NCBI GenBank assembly: GCA_944325185.1 | Contig: CALUZA010000047.1 | Span: 1-64,000, forward strand | Reading direction: 5' to 3' | Length of the DNA stretch: 64,000 nt | Source: Candidatus Gastranaerophilales bacterium | Lineage (GTDB): Bacteria > Cyanobacteriota > Vampirovibrionia > Gastranaerophilales > Gastranaerophilaceae | The notes under the pieces: model-generated | Seen by the model: the letters and a program-made list of their open reading frames with translations, nothing else | Databases searched by the model: none | What the model was told of the DNA's origin: nothing | Made by a program: the position numbers and the translations under genes | Shown here: in pieces, positions 18,194-25,921 of the stretch | Numbering within the stretch: position 1 is the stretch's first letter | Layout of the letters: the number at the start of each line of letters is the position of its first letter

Positions 18194-19672
18194 CTAAATT
18201 ATTTCAATGTTGAAGTCATCTTTTAAAGCTTCAATTACATGAGGGTTAATAAGCGCTTGTGAACAATTTGCAAGCGCAATATTTATACCTTGATTTAACA
18301 AAGATAAAACCATCAGCAAGCTTACCAAATTGCATTGTGCAAAAAATAAAGTTATTTTTATATTTTTTGCCTTTAATTTTTTAAGCGCATTCAATAAAAT
18401 ATCAGCTTCGCAAGGACAATTTAAATTGATAATTTTTTTATTATCATAAGTACTTAAAGTTTTACCTTCAATTTTACCTGTAACAATTACAATTTCGTTA
18501 TCTTGAAATTCATCCACAATTTTATTAACATCTTCAAAATCATAGTTTATCTCTATTGGTTTTTTATTTTCATTTTTCAAAAACCCGTCAAGTTTAAGCG
18601 CAGAATTTATTAAGGGACTATAATCATTATTTTCAATATCAAAAACTTTATTAAAAGAAATTAATTTACTTGAAAATATTTCTCCACGATATAAACTATC
18701 TATTTTTTGAATAAAGTTTTGAGTAATCAAAATTGAACCCGGAAACACTGAAAAATCATATTCGGCATTATCAGTTCCATAGTGACCCTTTAAAAATTCA
18801 TTATTCTTAAAATAAGGATAAAAATGGGCTAAAAACAAAGCTCCGTTTGTATAGACATTAATATTTTTCTTAATTAAATCTTGTCTTTTCATTTCATCCA
18901 AAGTTTTTAAAAGTTTATCTAATTCATCAAGGTCATCTCCTGAAGCAAGAATACAATGCCCCTTTAAAACATTCATATTAACAGAAGCACTTTCCTTTTT
19001 GCCGAATTTATTTTTATAAACTTCAAACAATTTTTCATGAATTTTTAAAGAAATATCCGAAAATTCCAAGATACGTCTTATAATTTTTTCATCTCTAATT
19101 GAATATCCGTTTGTTAGAGCAAAAAACCTTATAATTTCATAATCAAAATCACAAAATTCCGGTTCAAATTTCTTAATTTTCACAATATCTATAGCACACA
19201 ATCTTGAAAAAATTGTTATTAACTCAAAAAGTCTAAATTTCTTTTTATCACAATTTTTTTGACGATTTACAATATTATTTTGCGAAAATTCAATTAAATC
19301 ATTAATAGTCGTTTTTTCGTTTAATTCAAAATTAGCATTAATAACTTCACAAGGAAGTTGATTTTTTGTGCAATATTCAACATAATTTTCTTTAATCTTA
19401 TTTTTATAAGAATTTAATTTCTTAAAAAGTTCCAAATATTTTTTTTTATTAAAACTTGTATTTATTAAGAAAATTGACAAAACATCAATCAACAAATTCA
19501 TAACTTTTTTATCAAAAATTTTAAATTCTTTCAGCTTAACAAGATAGAAAGCACAAACTCTTGCTTCGCTTAAAAGCAATTCATACAAAGAATTAACACT
19601 CGGGTGAATCGAACACACACCCGATAATTGACAAGCATTTTTATCCGCAATATTTTTAAAAAATTCAAACAT
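18194..19672 (-). CDS. Degenerate hybrid-cluster protein (HCP/prismane) homologue
   Basis: The 492-residue chain aligns by eye with hydroxylamine reductase/HCP along its length: ACQLSGVC (14-20) with the HCP N-terminal cysteine pair, ILASGDDLDEL (241-251) with its SGHDL segment, VYTNGALFLAHFYP with its THGEMLPAH segment, FPGSILITQNF with its FPGAIVMTTNC segment, and NPHVIEALKDDFNI at the end. The cluster ligands are mostly replaced: first two N-terminal Cys by Glu3/Lys6, the His by Asp246, the Glu by Ala278 and the Cys by Phe320. It probably cannot bind the hybrid Fe-S-O cluster and may serve another role. No Shine-Dalgarno site is seen. It ends two bases from the convergent GH13 gene. Confidence 0.65.
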   Translation of the reverse strand: MFEFFKNIADKNACQLSGVCSIHPSVNSLYELLLSEARVCAFYLVKLKEFKIFDKKVMNLLIDVLSIFLINTSFNKKKYLELFKKLNSYKNKIKENYVEYCTKNQLPCEVINANFELNEKTTINDLIEFSQNNIVNRQKNCDKKKFRLFELITIFSRLCAIDIVKIKKFEPEFCDFDYEIIRFFALTNGYSIRDEKIIRRILEFSDISLKIHEKLFEVYKNKFGKKESASVNMNVLKGHCILASGDDLDELDKLLKTLDEMKRQDLIKKNINVYTNGALFLAHFYPYFKNNEFLKGHYGTDNAEYDFSVFPGSILITQNFIQKIDSLYRGEIFSSKLISFNKVFDIENNDYSPLINSALKLDGFLKNENKKPIEINYDFEDVNKIVDEFQDNEIVIVTGKIEGKTLSTYDNKKIINLNCPCEADILLNALKKLKAKNIKITLFFAQCNLVSLLMVLSLLNQGINIALANCSQALINPHVIEALKDDFNIEII

Positions 19673-19842
19673 ATTAAAAGGATATTTTATTTTTCAAAAA
19701 AATTAATCGCCAAATAGTTTAATCTTTAAAATATAATACAAATTATTTATGCTACTACATTTATAGGATTAATTTGAAAAATTTTTAAACATGACGCATA
19801 ATAAGATTATATAAGATTTACTACGACTTAAAGGGGAAAATA

Positions 19843-20109
19843 TTGTTTAAAAGTTATGGGTTCGATTTTGACGACGAACAATTTATCTGCCAAACAAACG
19901 GTGTAATATCTGACTCTATAGTACAAAACTGGACAATTAGTGCACTTGAATGCTATAAAATCAACTGCAACTGCGCAATCTGCCCTATAACAAAAGCAAA
20001 ATACTCCTTTAAATGCCAAATGAAGCACATTGTTGATATTCTTTTAAAAACACGTGGAATACCTGATGAGAAGGCAATAATGAATGTAAATGACGACATA
20101 GTTGCCTAA
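19843..20109 (+). CDS. Small cysteine-rich protein (CYx4CxCxxC...KCQMK)
   Basis: An 88-residue protein with a metal-site-like cluster, ECYKINCNCAICPI near residues 36-49, then KCQMK about ten residues on. I recall the same Cys spacing and KCQMK in small conserved Firmicute proteins whose exact function is not known to me. The stretch SDSIVQNWTISALECYK looks like a helix-turn-helix or helical hairpin. TTG at 19843 is preceded by AAGGGGA at a usual distance; no better start exists upstream. It stands alone between two minus-strand genes. A zinc- or nucleic-acid-binding role is inference. Confidence 0.65.
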   Translation: MFKSYGFDFDDEQFICQTNGVISDSIVQNWTISALECYKINCNCAICPITKAKYSFKCQMKHIVDILLKTRGIPDEKAIMNVNDDIVA

Positions 20110-20133
20110 ATCAAGGTATTCTACGGTTTTTTA

Positions 20134-20562
20134 TTATTTTGTTTTATTTAAAAATGATTTAAGCGCCTCGACTTTATTTGTTGGAGTGCCTAAATCCAAT
20201 ACTTCCAATTCTTCATAATCATTTGAAACAAATGCACTTCCATAATATTTTTTAACGAAAATAAGTATTACATATAAAATCACTGCACAAAAAGCAACAG
20301 CCATCATTGTTTTTAAAAACAATCTGATAACTTTTTTACCTTCCTGTTTAGCATCGGGAACAACTGATTTTCTCACTTTCTCCGTATTTAAAGGATCTAT
20401 ATCCAAATCTTTAACACTCACTTCATTTGTAACTAAATCCATTTGTGAAGAAGTGGCACTTTCAACAGCCAAAGAAGGCTCTTGAAGCATAACTGCACAC
20501 GGAAATATTAAGCAACAAAATACAATACTACTCAAAACAAACTTATGAAGTTGTTTTCGCAC
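20134..20562 (-). CDS. Hypothetical protein with two hydrophobic segments, downstream of rne
   Basis: 142 residues with a basic N-terminus and a hydrophobic stretch (about 9-30) that reads as a signal sequence or membrane anchor. An extracytoplasmic polar region follows, then a second strong membrane span (about 88-108, MAVAFCAVILYVILIFV) and a short tail. This bitopic layout resembles FliO-like or envelope accessory proteins in outline, but I see no diagnostic motif. Its start lies 20 bases inside the 3' end of the RNase E/G gene, so the two are translationally coupled. The function is unknown. Confidence 0.6.
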   Translation of the reverse strand: MRKQLHKFVLSSIVFCCLIFPCAVMLQEPSLAVESATSSQMDLVTNEVSVKDLDIDPLNTEKVRKSVVPDAKQEGKKVIRLFLKTMMAVAFCAVILYVILIFVKKYYGSAFVSNDYEELEVLDLGTPTNKVEALKSFLNKTK

Positions 20563-22363
20563 TTTTTGTTCTCCTTGTTCTTTTCTTTGGTTTTTCTTCG
20601 GTATCAGACTGATTTTCAGAATCCGTTTCTTTTTTCTTAGTCTTTTTTGCTTTTCTTGAAAGCTTTTTAGGTTCTTCTTTTATTTCAGAAGTTTCCGATG
20701 TTTCAGAAGCTTTGGAAATTGTTTGATTTTCTTGTTGAATTTCCTTTTGATTTTCTTCAAGATTTAATTTATTCTCTTCGGTTATTTCTTCTATTGCTTG
20801 CGCAACAGCTGTTTTTATTTCGGAATTTTCTTCGATACCTTCTGAAATTACCGTTCCTCTTTCCTCTATGGCATCTTTAGCCCCATCCATTACAACATCT
20901 TTTATTAAATCGTCAATCATTTCATTAACTTCAACTTTAGTCAATTCAAGTTTATTTTCGGAATTTTCAAATAAATTTTGTTGATTTTGTTCTTTATTTT
21001 GACGATTTTTATTTTTATCACGTCTTTGATTTTTATCAAATTTATGATTTTTTTGATTTAAATTTGGCGCACTTTCGTTATTAGAGCTAAAATTAGAACC
21101 AAAAGGACCCTTAATTTTATTCATTTTTGCCCTATTCTCGCCTACAGACGTAGGAGTAGCAAACTTTAATTCATCAATTACGAAACCTTGACCTCCGCAT
21201 TTATCGCACTTTTTCGTAAAAATTTCAGATAAACTTTGACCTTGCCTATGTCTTGTTAATTCTACAAGCCCCAAATCCGACAATTGTCCTATTTGAGGTT
21301 TTGCTTTATCTTTTTCAAGTACAAGCTCAAAATGCTCTAATAATGCCAATTTATCCATTCTGCTTGCCATATCGATAAAATCTATTACAACCATTCCGCC
21401 AATATTTCTTAATTTCAACTGACGAGCAATTTCATCCGCAGCTTGCATGTTTGTTTTTAATATTGTTTCAGCCTGATTAGACGAGCTTGTAAATTTACCG
21501 GAATTTACATCTACGACAGTCAATGCTTCTGTTTGCTGAATAAATAAATATCCACCAAGAGGAAGATTAACTTTAGTATTTAAAGAATTAATTATCTCTT
21601 TATTTACACCTGTTGCAACAAGTAAGGGTTCATTTCCCTTATGCATTGTAACTTTTACCTGCATATTCCAATGTTGCAACAATTGAGTAGTACGATGAAG
21701 CGCAAAAGCAGTATCTACAATAATTTCATCAACATTTGAATCACAAGCTTCTCTTATGACTCTATATAACAAATCTTGATCTCTATATAAAAGCGTTGGT
21801 GGATTTGCGCTATCTGCAGCATTTACTATTGAATTCCATTTCTCAAGCAAAATTTCCAAATCTTCCTGAATTTCTGCATCGGTCTGACCTTCTGCTTCTG
21901 TTCTTACAATAACGCCAACTCCCACAGGTTTAAGCAAACTTACTATTGATTTTAATCTTGCTCTTTCTTTTTGAGAAGTAATTTTTTTAGAAACATTTAC
22001 ACCTTTTTCATCAGGCAACAACACTAAAAATCTTCCCGGCAATGATAGCGCAGTTGTAACCCTGGGGCCTTTATGCCCTGTAGGTTCTTTAACAACTTGA
22101 ACAATTAATTTTTGATTTGGCTTAACTTTTTCTTTTAATGTGCCTTTTCCCATAATATCATCAGTATGAATAAAGCCCATTTTATCACTCATACCCACAT
22201 CAACAAAAGCTGCCTCAATCGAAGGAAGAATATTATCCACACGAGATAAATATACATCCCCCAGTAGCACATCTCCTTTTGACACAAAAAATTCAGAAAC
22301 CTTATTATCCTCGATTAGAGCTGCGATATTATCTTTTTCCGAAATAACAATCTTTTTTGCCAT
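20543..22363 (-). CDS. rne: Ribonuclease E/G family endoribonuclease
   Basis: A single-strand-specific endonuclease of mRNA decay and rRNA/tRNA maturation. The 606-residue chain has the S1 RNA-binding domain near the N-terminus (DVYLSRVDNILPSIEAAFVDVG), the catalytic DNase-I-like part with VVIDFIDM (metal-binding Asp), and CDKCGGQG forming the Zn-link (CPxCxG in relatives). After about residue 410 comes a charged, Gln/Asn/Glu/Lys-rich tail, likely a disordered platform for partner proteins as in cyanobacterial RNase E. AAAGGA precedes the ATG. The DUF2344 gene ends 17 bases upstream, a pairing seen in other bacteria. RNase G would be the alternative name. Confidence 0.93.
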   Translation of the reverse strand: MAKKIVISEKDNIAALIEDNKVSEFFVSKGDVLLGDVYLSRVDNILPSIEAAFVDVGMSDKMGFIHTDDIMGKGTLKEKVKPNQKLIVQVVKEPTGHKGPRVTTALSLPGRFLVLLPDEKGVNVSKKITSQKERARLKSIVSLLKPVGVGVIVRTEAEGQTDAEIQEDLEILLEKWNSIVNAADSANPPTLLYRDQDLLYRVIREACDSNVDEIIVDTAFALHRTTQLLQHWNMQVKVTMHKGNEPLLVATGVNKEIINSLNTKVNLPLGGYLFIQQTEALTVVDVNSGKFTSSSNQAETILKTNMQAADEIARQLKLRNIGGMVVIDFIDMASRMDKLALLEHFELVLEKDKAKPQIGQLSDLGLVELTRHRQGQSLSEIFTKKCDKCGGQGFVIDELKFATPTSVGENRAKMNKIKGPFGSNFSSNNESAPNLNQKNHKFDKNQRRDKNKNRQNKEQNQQNLFENSENKLELTKVEVNEMIDDLIKDVVMDGAKDAIEERGTVISEGIEENSEIKTAVAQAIEEITEENKLNLEENQKEIQQENQTISKASETSETSEIKEEPKKLSRKAKKTKKKETDSENQSDTEEKPKKRTRRTKSAKTTS

Positions 22364-22380
22364 GTTAAAATCCTTTAAAC

Positions 22381-23061
22381 TTATATAACTCTCATGTCAG
22401 TATCGAAAAAATTTACCCTTTTAATTCTAAAAATTAAATCATCCTCAAATAGAGCCTTCAGAAATTCATCTGCACGTAAAGAAGGAATTTCACTACTCTG
22501 ACCTGTTTTTAAAACAAAAACAAGACAATCATCCTTAATCTCTATTGATTTTAGGGAATTTCGATAATTTACAATTTTTTCTATACCTTTTTTAGTTTTC
22601 TTCTTGATTAATAATTCATCAGAAGATAAACACTTTTCTATAATATATCTTATTTTTTCCAAATTGTAAACATGATTTTTTTCAAAATCAATTTTTGCTT
22701 CATACAATGCCCATTGAACATAATTTTCCAAAGATTTAGGTTCATTTTCATTCTGAACTTCTAACGAAACAACCTTTATACCTTTTGGAGAATATTTTTC
22801 AAATTCATTTATAAAATCATCTTTTAATGGTTCATAAGTCTGAAAATTAACAAGTTCACACTCAGATTCAATAAAAATAGGCAAAGCGGGAGAATATGAA
22901 ACTTTCGGCATTTTGTTGAAACCTTCTGACAACACTAATTTCAACTCCAACCTTCTAAACACTTTTAAAATTAAACTCTGCCAATCAAGATGAGATATAA
23001 ATCTTAATTCGCCCTTTTTAGTAATTTTTAATCTATGCTTGTAAATTTTGTCGTTTTGCAT
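22381..23061 (-). CDS. DUF2344 (TIGR03936) radical-SAM-associated protein
   Basis: 226 residues with the hallmark start of this family: RLKITKKGELRFISHLDW, then KMPKVSYSPALP. In most genomes it is fused to, or sits beside, a B12-binding radical SAM protein (TIGR03960), often next to rne/rng. Here the adjacency to rne is kept, but no radical SAM gene is in the window; the upstream slot holds only a 74-residue frame. The biochemical role is unknown; tRNA or rRNA modification is a common guess. The start overlaps the upstream small gene by 29 bases. Confidence 0.85.
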   Translation of the reverse strand: MQNDKIYKHRLKITKKGELRFISHLDWQSLILKVFRRLELKLVLSEGFNKMPKVSYSPALPIFIESECELVNFQTYEPLKDDFINEFEKYSPKGIKVVSLEVQNENEPKSLENYVQWALYEAKIDFEKNHVYNLEKIRYIIEKCLSSDELLIKKKTKKGIEKIVNYRNSLKSIEIKDDCLVFVLKTGQSSEIPSLRADEFLKALFEDDLIFRIKRVNFFDTDMRVI

Positions 23062-23257
23062 TATTTACTTTTTTTATAAAATCCAGTTGACTGTTTTGAG
23101 AATCTGTAAAATCGCATCTGCAAAGAACATGAGCTTGTAATTCATTCAAATAATCAATTTCATTTATTGTTCTTTCAAGCTGTTCTTTTTTTATTTCTCT
23201 TGTAATTCTTGACAAGAGTTTTTTATTCATAAATTCATCTTGGAAAAAAGTCTTCAT
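23033..23257 (-). CDS. Hypothetical 74-residue protein upstream of DUF2344
   Basis: Charged and helical (KKLLSRITREIKKEQLERTINEIDYLNELQ), with a Cys pair in LCRCDF and a basic tail. No family is recognised. TGTTAAATT ends six bases before the ATG, so it could be leaderless like others here; an internal ATG nine codons on is the alternative. It overlaps the next gene by 29 bases, which supports real coupling but could also mean the frame is spurious. Confidence 0.45.
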   Translation of the reverse strand: MKTFFQDEFMNKKLLSRITREIKKEQLERTINEIDYLNELQAHVLCRCDFTDSQNSQLDFIKKVNNAKRQNLQA

Positions 23258-23314
23258 AAAATAAATTTAACATATTTTAAATTTATCGGCATAAATTTAA
23301 AAATACGTAACATT

Positions 23315-24001
23315 CTATGAAAAGAAATGACCTCTTTTTGAATTTAAAGTTATGTTATCAAAAGAATACAAAGCAGCAGGTCTTTTTGAAACAGATTTTG
23401 TATATTCATTTGTTTCAACCAAAATATTTGAAGAAAGCATTTTCTTTCTAAAATTACGCTTATCCAAATTCTTCTTTAAAATCAATTCATAAGACTTCTG
23501 TAACTCTGTCAAAGTGAACTTTTTAGGCAAAAGCTGGAATGCAATTGGGCACAACTCCAATCTTTCGCGTGTTCTTTTTAATGAATATTCAATAATTTCC
23601 TTGTGGTCAAACGCAAGAGGCGGTAATTTTTCAACCTCATGCCATTGAATATCTGCAACACCTTCGGTATTTTTAATATCCAATTTAATATCTTCCGCCC
23701 TTAAAAGAGCAAAATAAGCACAAGTTATGACACGAGCATTCGGATAACGCAAAGGATCACCAAATGTATACAACTGCTCAAGATAAATATTTTGAACTGT
23801 AGTTTTTTCTTTTAAAACACGCAAAGCCGCATCATCAATATTTTCTGACAATCTTATAAATCCGCCGGGAATAGCCCACCTGCCCCTAAACGGTTCATTT
23901 TCACGCTTAACTAAAAGCACTTTTAGTTTATTATTATGAATTGTTAAAATTACAACGTCGACCGTAACTTCATGTGTTTTTGTTTCAGCGAATGTTCTCA
24001 T
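23315..24001 (-). CDS. NrtR-like regulator: Nudix domain plus winged helix
   Basis: About 228 residues. The N-terminal Nudix domain (ADP-ribose-pyrophosphatase-like) carries WAIPGGFI followed by a Nudix box whose catalytic core is altered: RVLKEKT stands where active enzymes have RExxEE. A C-terminal winged-helix part (FTLTELQKSYELILKKN, then RNFRKKML) matches NrtR, a repressor of NAD or sugar-metabolism genes that senses ADP-ribose. Degenerate catalysis with retained ligand binding is typical of that family. I chose ATG 24001 because TATTAT ends exactly six bases before it; an upstream in-frame TTG at 24019 would overlap that promoter. No NAD-pathway gene is nearby, so its targets are probably elsewhere. 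Confidence 0.8.
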   Translation of the reverse strand: MRTFAETKTHEVTVDVVILTIHNNKLKVLLVKRENEPFRGRWAIPGGFIRLSENIDDAALRVLKEKTTVQNIYLEQLYTFGDPLRYPNARVITCAYFALLRAEDIKLDIKNTEGVADIQWHEVEKLPPLAFDHKEIIEYSLKRTRERLELCPIAFQLLPKKFTLTELQKSYELILKKNLDKRNFRKKMLSSNILVETNEYTKSVSKRPAALYSFDNITLNSKRGHFFS

Positions 24002-24007
24002 ATGCCT

Positions 24008-24013
24008 ATAATA
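24008..24013 (-). promoter_or_regulatory. -10 box (TATTAT) for a leaderless start at 24001
   Basis: TATTAT on the minus strand, six bases before ATG 24001. No Shine-Dalgarno sequence lies between. Confidence 0.55.
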
Positions 24014-24059
24014 TGACAAATACAGATTAAAGGCAATAAGTACACTTATTATTTTTTAA

Positions 24060-24335
24060 CTAAACCGAAACCTGAGATTTTTGAGCCTCAATATATTCTA
24101 AAAGACAAACAGCAAGCTGGTCAGGGCAACTTGTAGACCTTGCTCCGCAAGTAATACCTCTTAATTTTGCAGAAACATCATTTATGTTCATGCCAATTAC
24201 AAGATTTCTAATACCCTTGTGATTGCCGTCACATCCGCCCATAAATTGAACATCTTTGATTATATTATCTTCAATTTCAACAATCATTTGTTTGCAACAA
24301 ACGCCGGATGGCAAATAATTAATAGTTTCTCTCAT
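24060..24335 (-). CDS. TSCPD-domain protein (TIGR03905, four-cysteine type)
   Basis: This 91-residue protein matches the small TSCPD family, whose domain also forms the C-terminus of some vitamin B12-dependent ribonucleotide reductases. Conserved features are GVCCKQ near the N-terminus, FMGGCDGNHKG, and CGARSTSCPDQLA at the C-terminus. The five cysteines suggest metal or redox chemistry. The function of the stand-alone form is not established. GAGGAT precedes the ATG. It is 40 bases from the divergent pgeF, so the two promoters are back to back. Confidence 0.85.
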   Translation of the reverse strand: MRETINYLPSGVCCKQMIVEIEDNIIKDVQFMGGCDGNHKGIRNLVIGMNINDVSAKLRGITCGARSTSCPDQLAVCLLEYIEAQKSQVSV

Positions 24336-24359
24336 AAAATTAAATCCTCTTTTTTAATA

Positions 24360-24368
24360 TGATATAAT
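24360..24368 (+). promoter_or_regulatory. Extended -10 box (TGATATAAT) for a leaderless pgeF message
   Basis: TG-A-TATAAT, perfect in all six -10 positions, ends six bases before ATG 24375. The intervening bases are all T, so no ribosome-binding site exists. Confidence 0.7.
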
Positions 24369-24374
24369 TTTTTT

Positions 24375-25067
24375 ATGTTTTATGTCAAACAAATAAAAGA
24401 TAAAAATATATATTGTTCAGATTTACTTGAAAATCTTGAACACTTTTTTACAACAAGAGATTTAATTGTCAAAGAAAATATCAATATAGTAAGCGATTTT
24501 TTAAATATTAAACCGGAAAACTTACTACACCCAAATCAAACACATAGCGACAATATCGAAATAGCCAAAGAAAATCAAAAAGAATATAAAAACACTGATG
24601 CACTTATCTTAAAAGATAAAAATATTGCAATTTATCTGAATTTTGCAGATTGCACACCTGTAATACTATATGATTACAAACAAAATATAGGAGCAATAGC
24701 CCATGCAGGCTGGCGAGGAACAGCACAACAAATTGCTCCCAAAACTGTACACAAAATGAAAAATTTGTATGATTCAAAACCGGAAAATATCCTTGCAGTC
24801 ATTGGTCCTTGCATTTCTTTTGATTGTTTTGAAACATCAGACGAAGCAATCAAAGAACTTTCAAAAACCGTTTCCGATACAAAAGGCCTTTTTAAAGGTA
24901 ATTATGCAGATTTAAAAAGAATTAACGAAAGACAACTAAAAGAAATTGGAATAAAAAAAATCGACATTTGCCCCTTTTGCACAGTAAAAGATAATGATAA
25001 ATTTTTCTCTTACAGAAAAGAAAATGCAACAACACTAAGACACAGCGCGGTAATAAAACTAAAATAA
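24375..25067 (+). CDS. pgeF: Laccase-domain protein PgeF/YfiH (purine nucleoside phosphorylase fold)
   Basis: A 230-residue member of the multicopper-oxidase-like DUF152 family. It has the zinc-site residues in HPNQTHSD, the NFADCTPVILYD strand, AHAGWRGT, VIGPCIS and CPFCTV. Relatives edit peptidoglycan precursors (PgeF) or act on purine nucleosides; which one cannot be told here. Its stop codon is immediately followed by the stop of the convergent sigma-like gene, with no base between. Confidence 0.9.
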   Translation: MFYVKQIKDKNIYCSDLLENLEHFFTTRDLIVKENINIVSDFLNIKPENLLHPNQTHSDNIEIAKENQKEYKNTDALILKDKNIAIYLNFADCTPVILYDYKQNIGAIAHAGWRGTAQQIAPKTVHKMKNLYDSKPENILAVIGPCISFDCFETSDEAIKELSKTVSDTKGLFKGNYADLKRINERQLKEIGIKKIDICPFCTVKDNDKFFSYRKENATTLRHSAVIKLK

Positions 25068-25733
25068 TTAAATATTTTCACGAGTCAATTTTATTAATTC
25101 AACAAACCTTTTAGAAAGCTCGACTTGAGAAATCTTCATTTCACGGGCAATTTCCATTTGATTATACCTTCTTAAATATCTCAAAGAAAATATTTCATAA
25201 TAACGTTTTTTAGGATACTGTTCACTAATCATTTTTACTATTTGAATTAATTTTTCAACAGTATGCTCAGAAACTCTTTTTTGAGGACAAAATTCCAAAG
25301 GATCAATTAACATATCAACTGCATCATATTTCTCGCTTCTTTGAATTTCTTCCTTTAAGTTAACAATGTCTTCTTTAATTTTATGTCTTTCAAACTCCTG
25401 CTCAAGTTCTTCCCTTTCTTCAAGAGGAGTTTTTTTGACACTTACAATATCTTCTTTTAATTTAGAATTTTGCTCAATTTGCCTGTATAAACGAGTTTCA
25501 TCAAATTTTTTCTTTTCTTTTATAATTTGTTCCATGCAAGAATCGCAAATCATAGCCAAATGACGTCTTAACCTTGACATATCTCGAATTGCGTCAATTA
25601 AAAGATAAGATTTTTTATAAATTGCATCACAAAACAATTCTATCAATTCCTCATGCCCTTTGAATTTAGGGCTTTCTCTGATGACGGACTCTATTAGGGC
25701 TCTATGTTCTTTATTGATTTGTAATTTTTTCAT
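25068..25733 (-). CDS. Sigma-70 region-4-like DNA-binding protein without region 2
   Basis: 221 residues. The C-terminal 50 residues read as sigma-factor region 4: YYEIFSLRYLRRYNQMEIAREMKI, a turn, then a recognition helix (QVELSKRFVEL). The N-terminal and middle parts are helical and charged, with ESPKFKGHEELIELF and coiled-coil-like Lys/Glu runs. I see no region 2 core-binding or -10 recognition motif, so it is not a complete sigma factor. It could be an anti-sigma-like or sigma-derived regulator, or a diverged sigma factor with an unusual N-terminus. The start ATG at 25733 has GGA upstream. Confidence 0.6.
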   Translation of the reverse strand: MKKLQINKEHRALIESVIRESPKFKGHEELIELFCDAIYKKSYLLIDAIRDMSRLRRHLAMICDSCMEQIIKEKKKFDETRLYRQIEQNSKLKEDIVSVKKTPLEEREELEQEFERHKIKEDIVNLKEEIQRSEKYDAVDMLIDPLEFCPQKRVSEHTVEKLIQIVKMISEQYPKKRYYEIFSLRYLRRYNQMEIAREMKISQVELSKRFVELIKLTRENI

Positions 25734-25851
25734 TTTTTTTCCAACTTTAATAAAATACTAGTATAAATAATTACTTTTTTAAACTTTCTTAATAATTTTG
25801 TAACAATTTTACATGTATTTGTCGGGTAAATGACTGATTTTGTTAATTTAT

Positions 25852-25880
25852 TTGGACTTACTTAATTTTAGAGATATAAT
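25852..25880 (+). promoter_or_regulatory. Sigma-70-type promoter of the Omp85 gene
   Basis: TTGGAC at 25852-25857, a 17-base spacer and a perfect TATAAT at 25875-25880 give start near 25887, leaving a leader of about 35 bases before ATG 25922. Confidence 0.6.
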
Positions 25881-25921
25881 GTTATTCATAAGCATTATTG
25901 TCTTAACTTGACTTGGAATAA

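Noticed and set aside
20134-20562. FliO identity for the protein downstream of rne, to pair with the FliI-type ATPase
   Set aside because: Only the membrane-span layout is similar; no FliO motif is seen and the genes are 40 kb apart.
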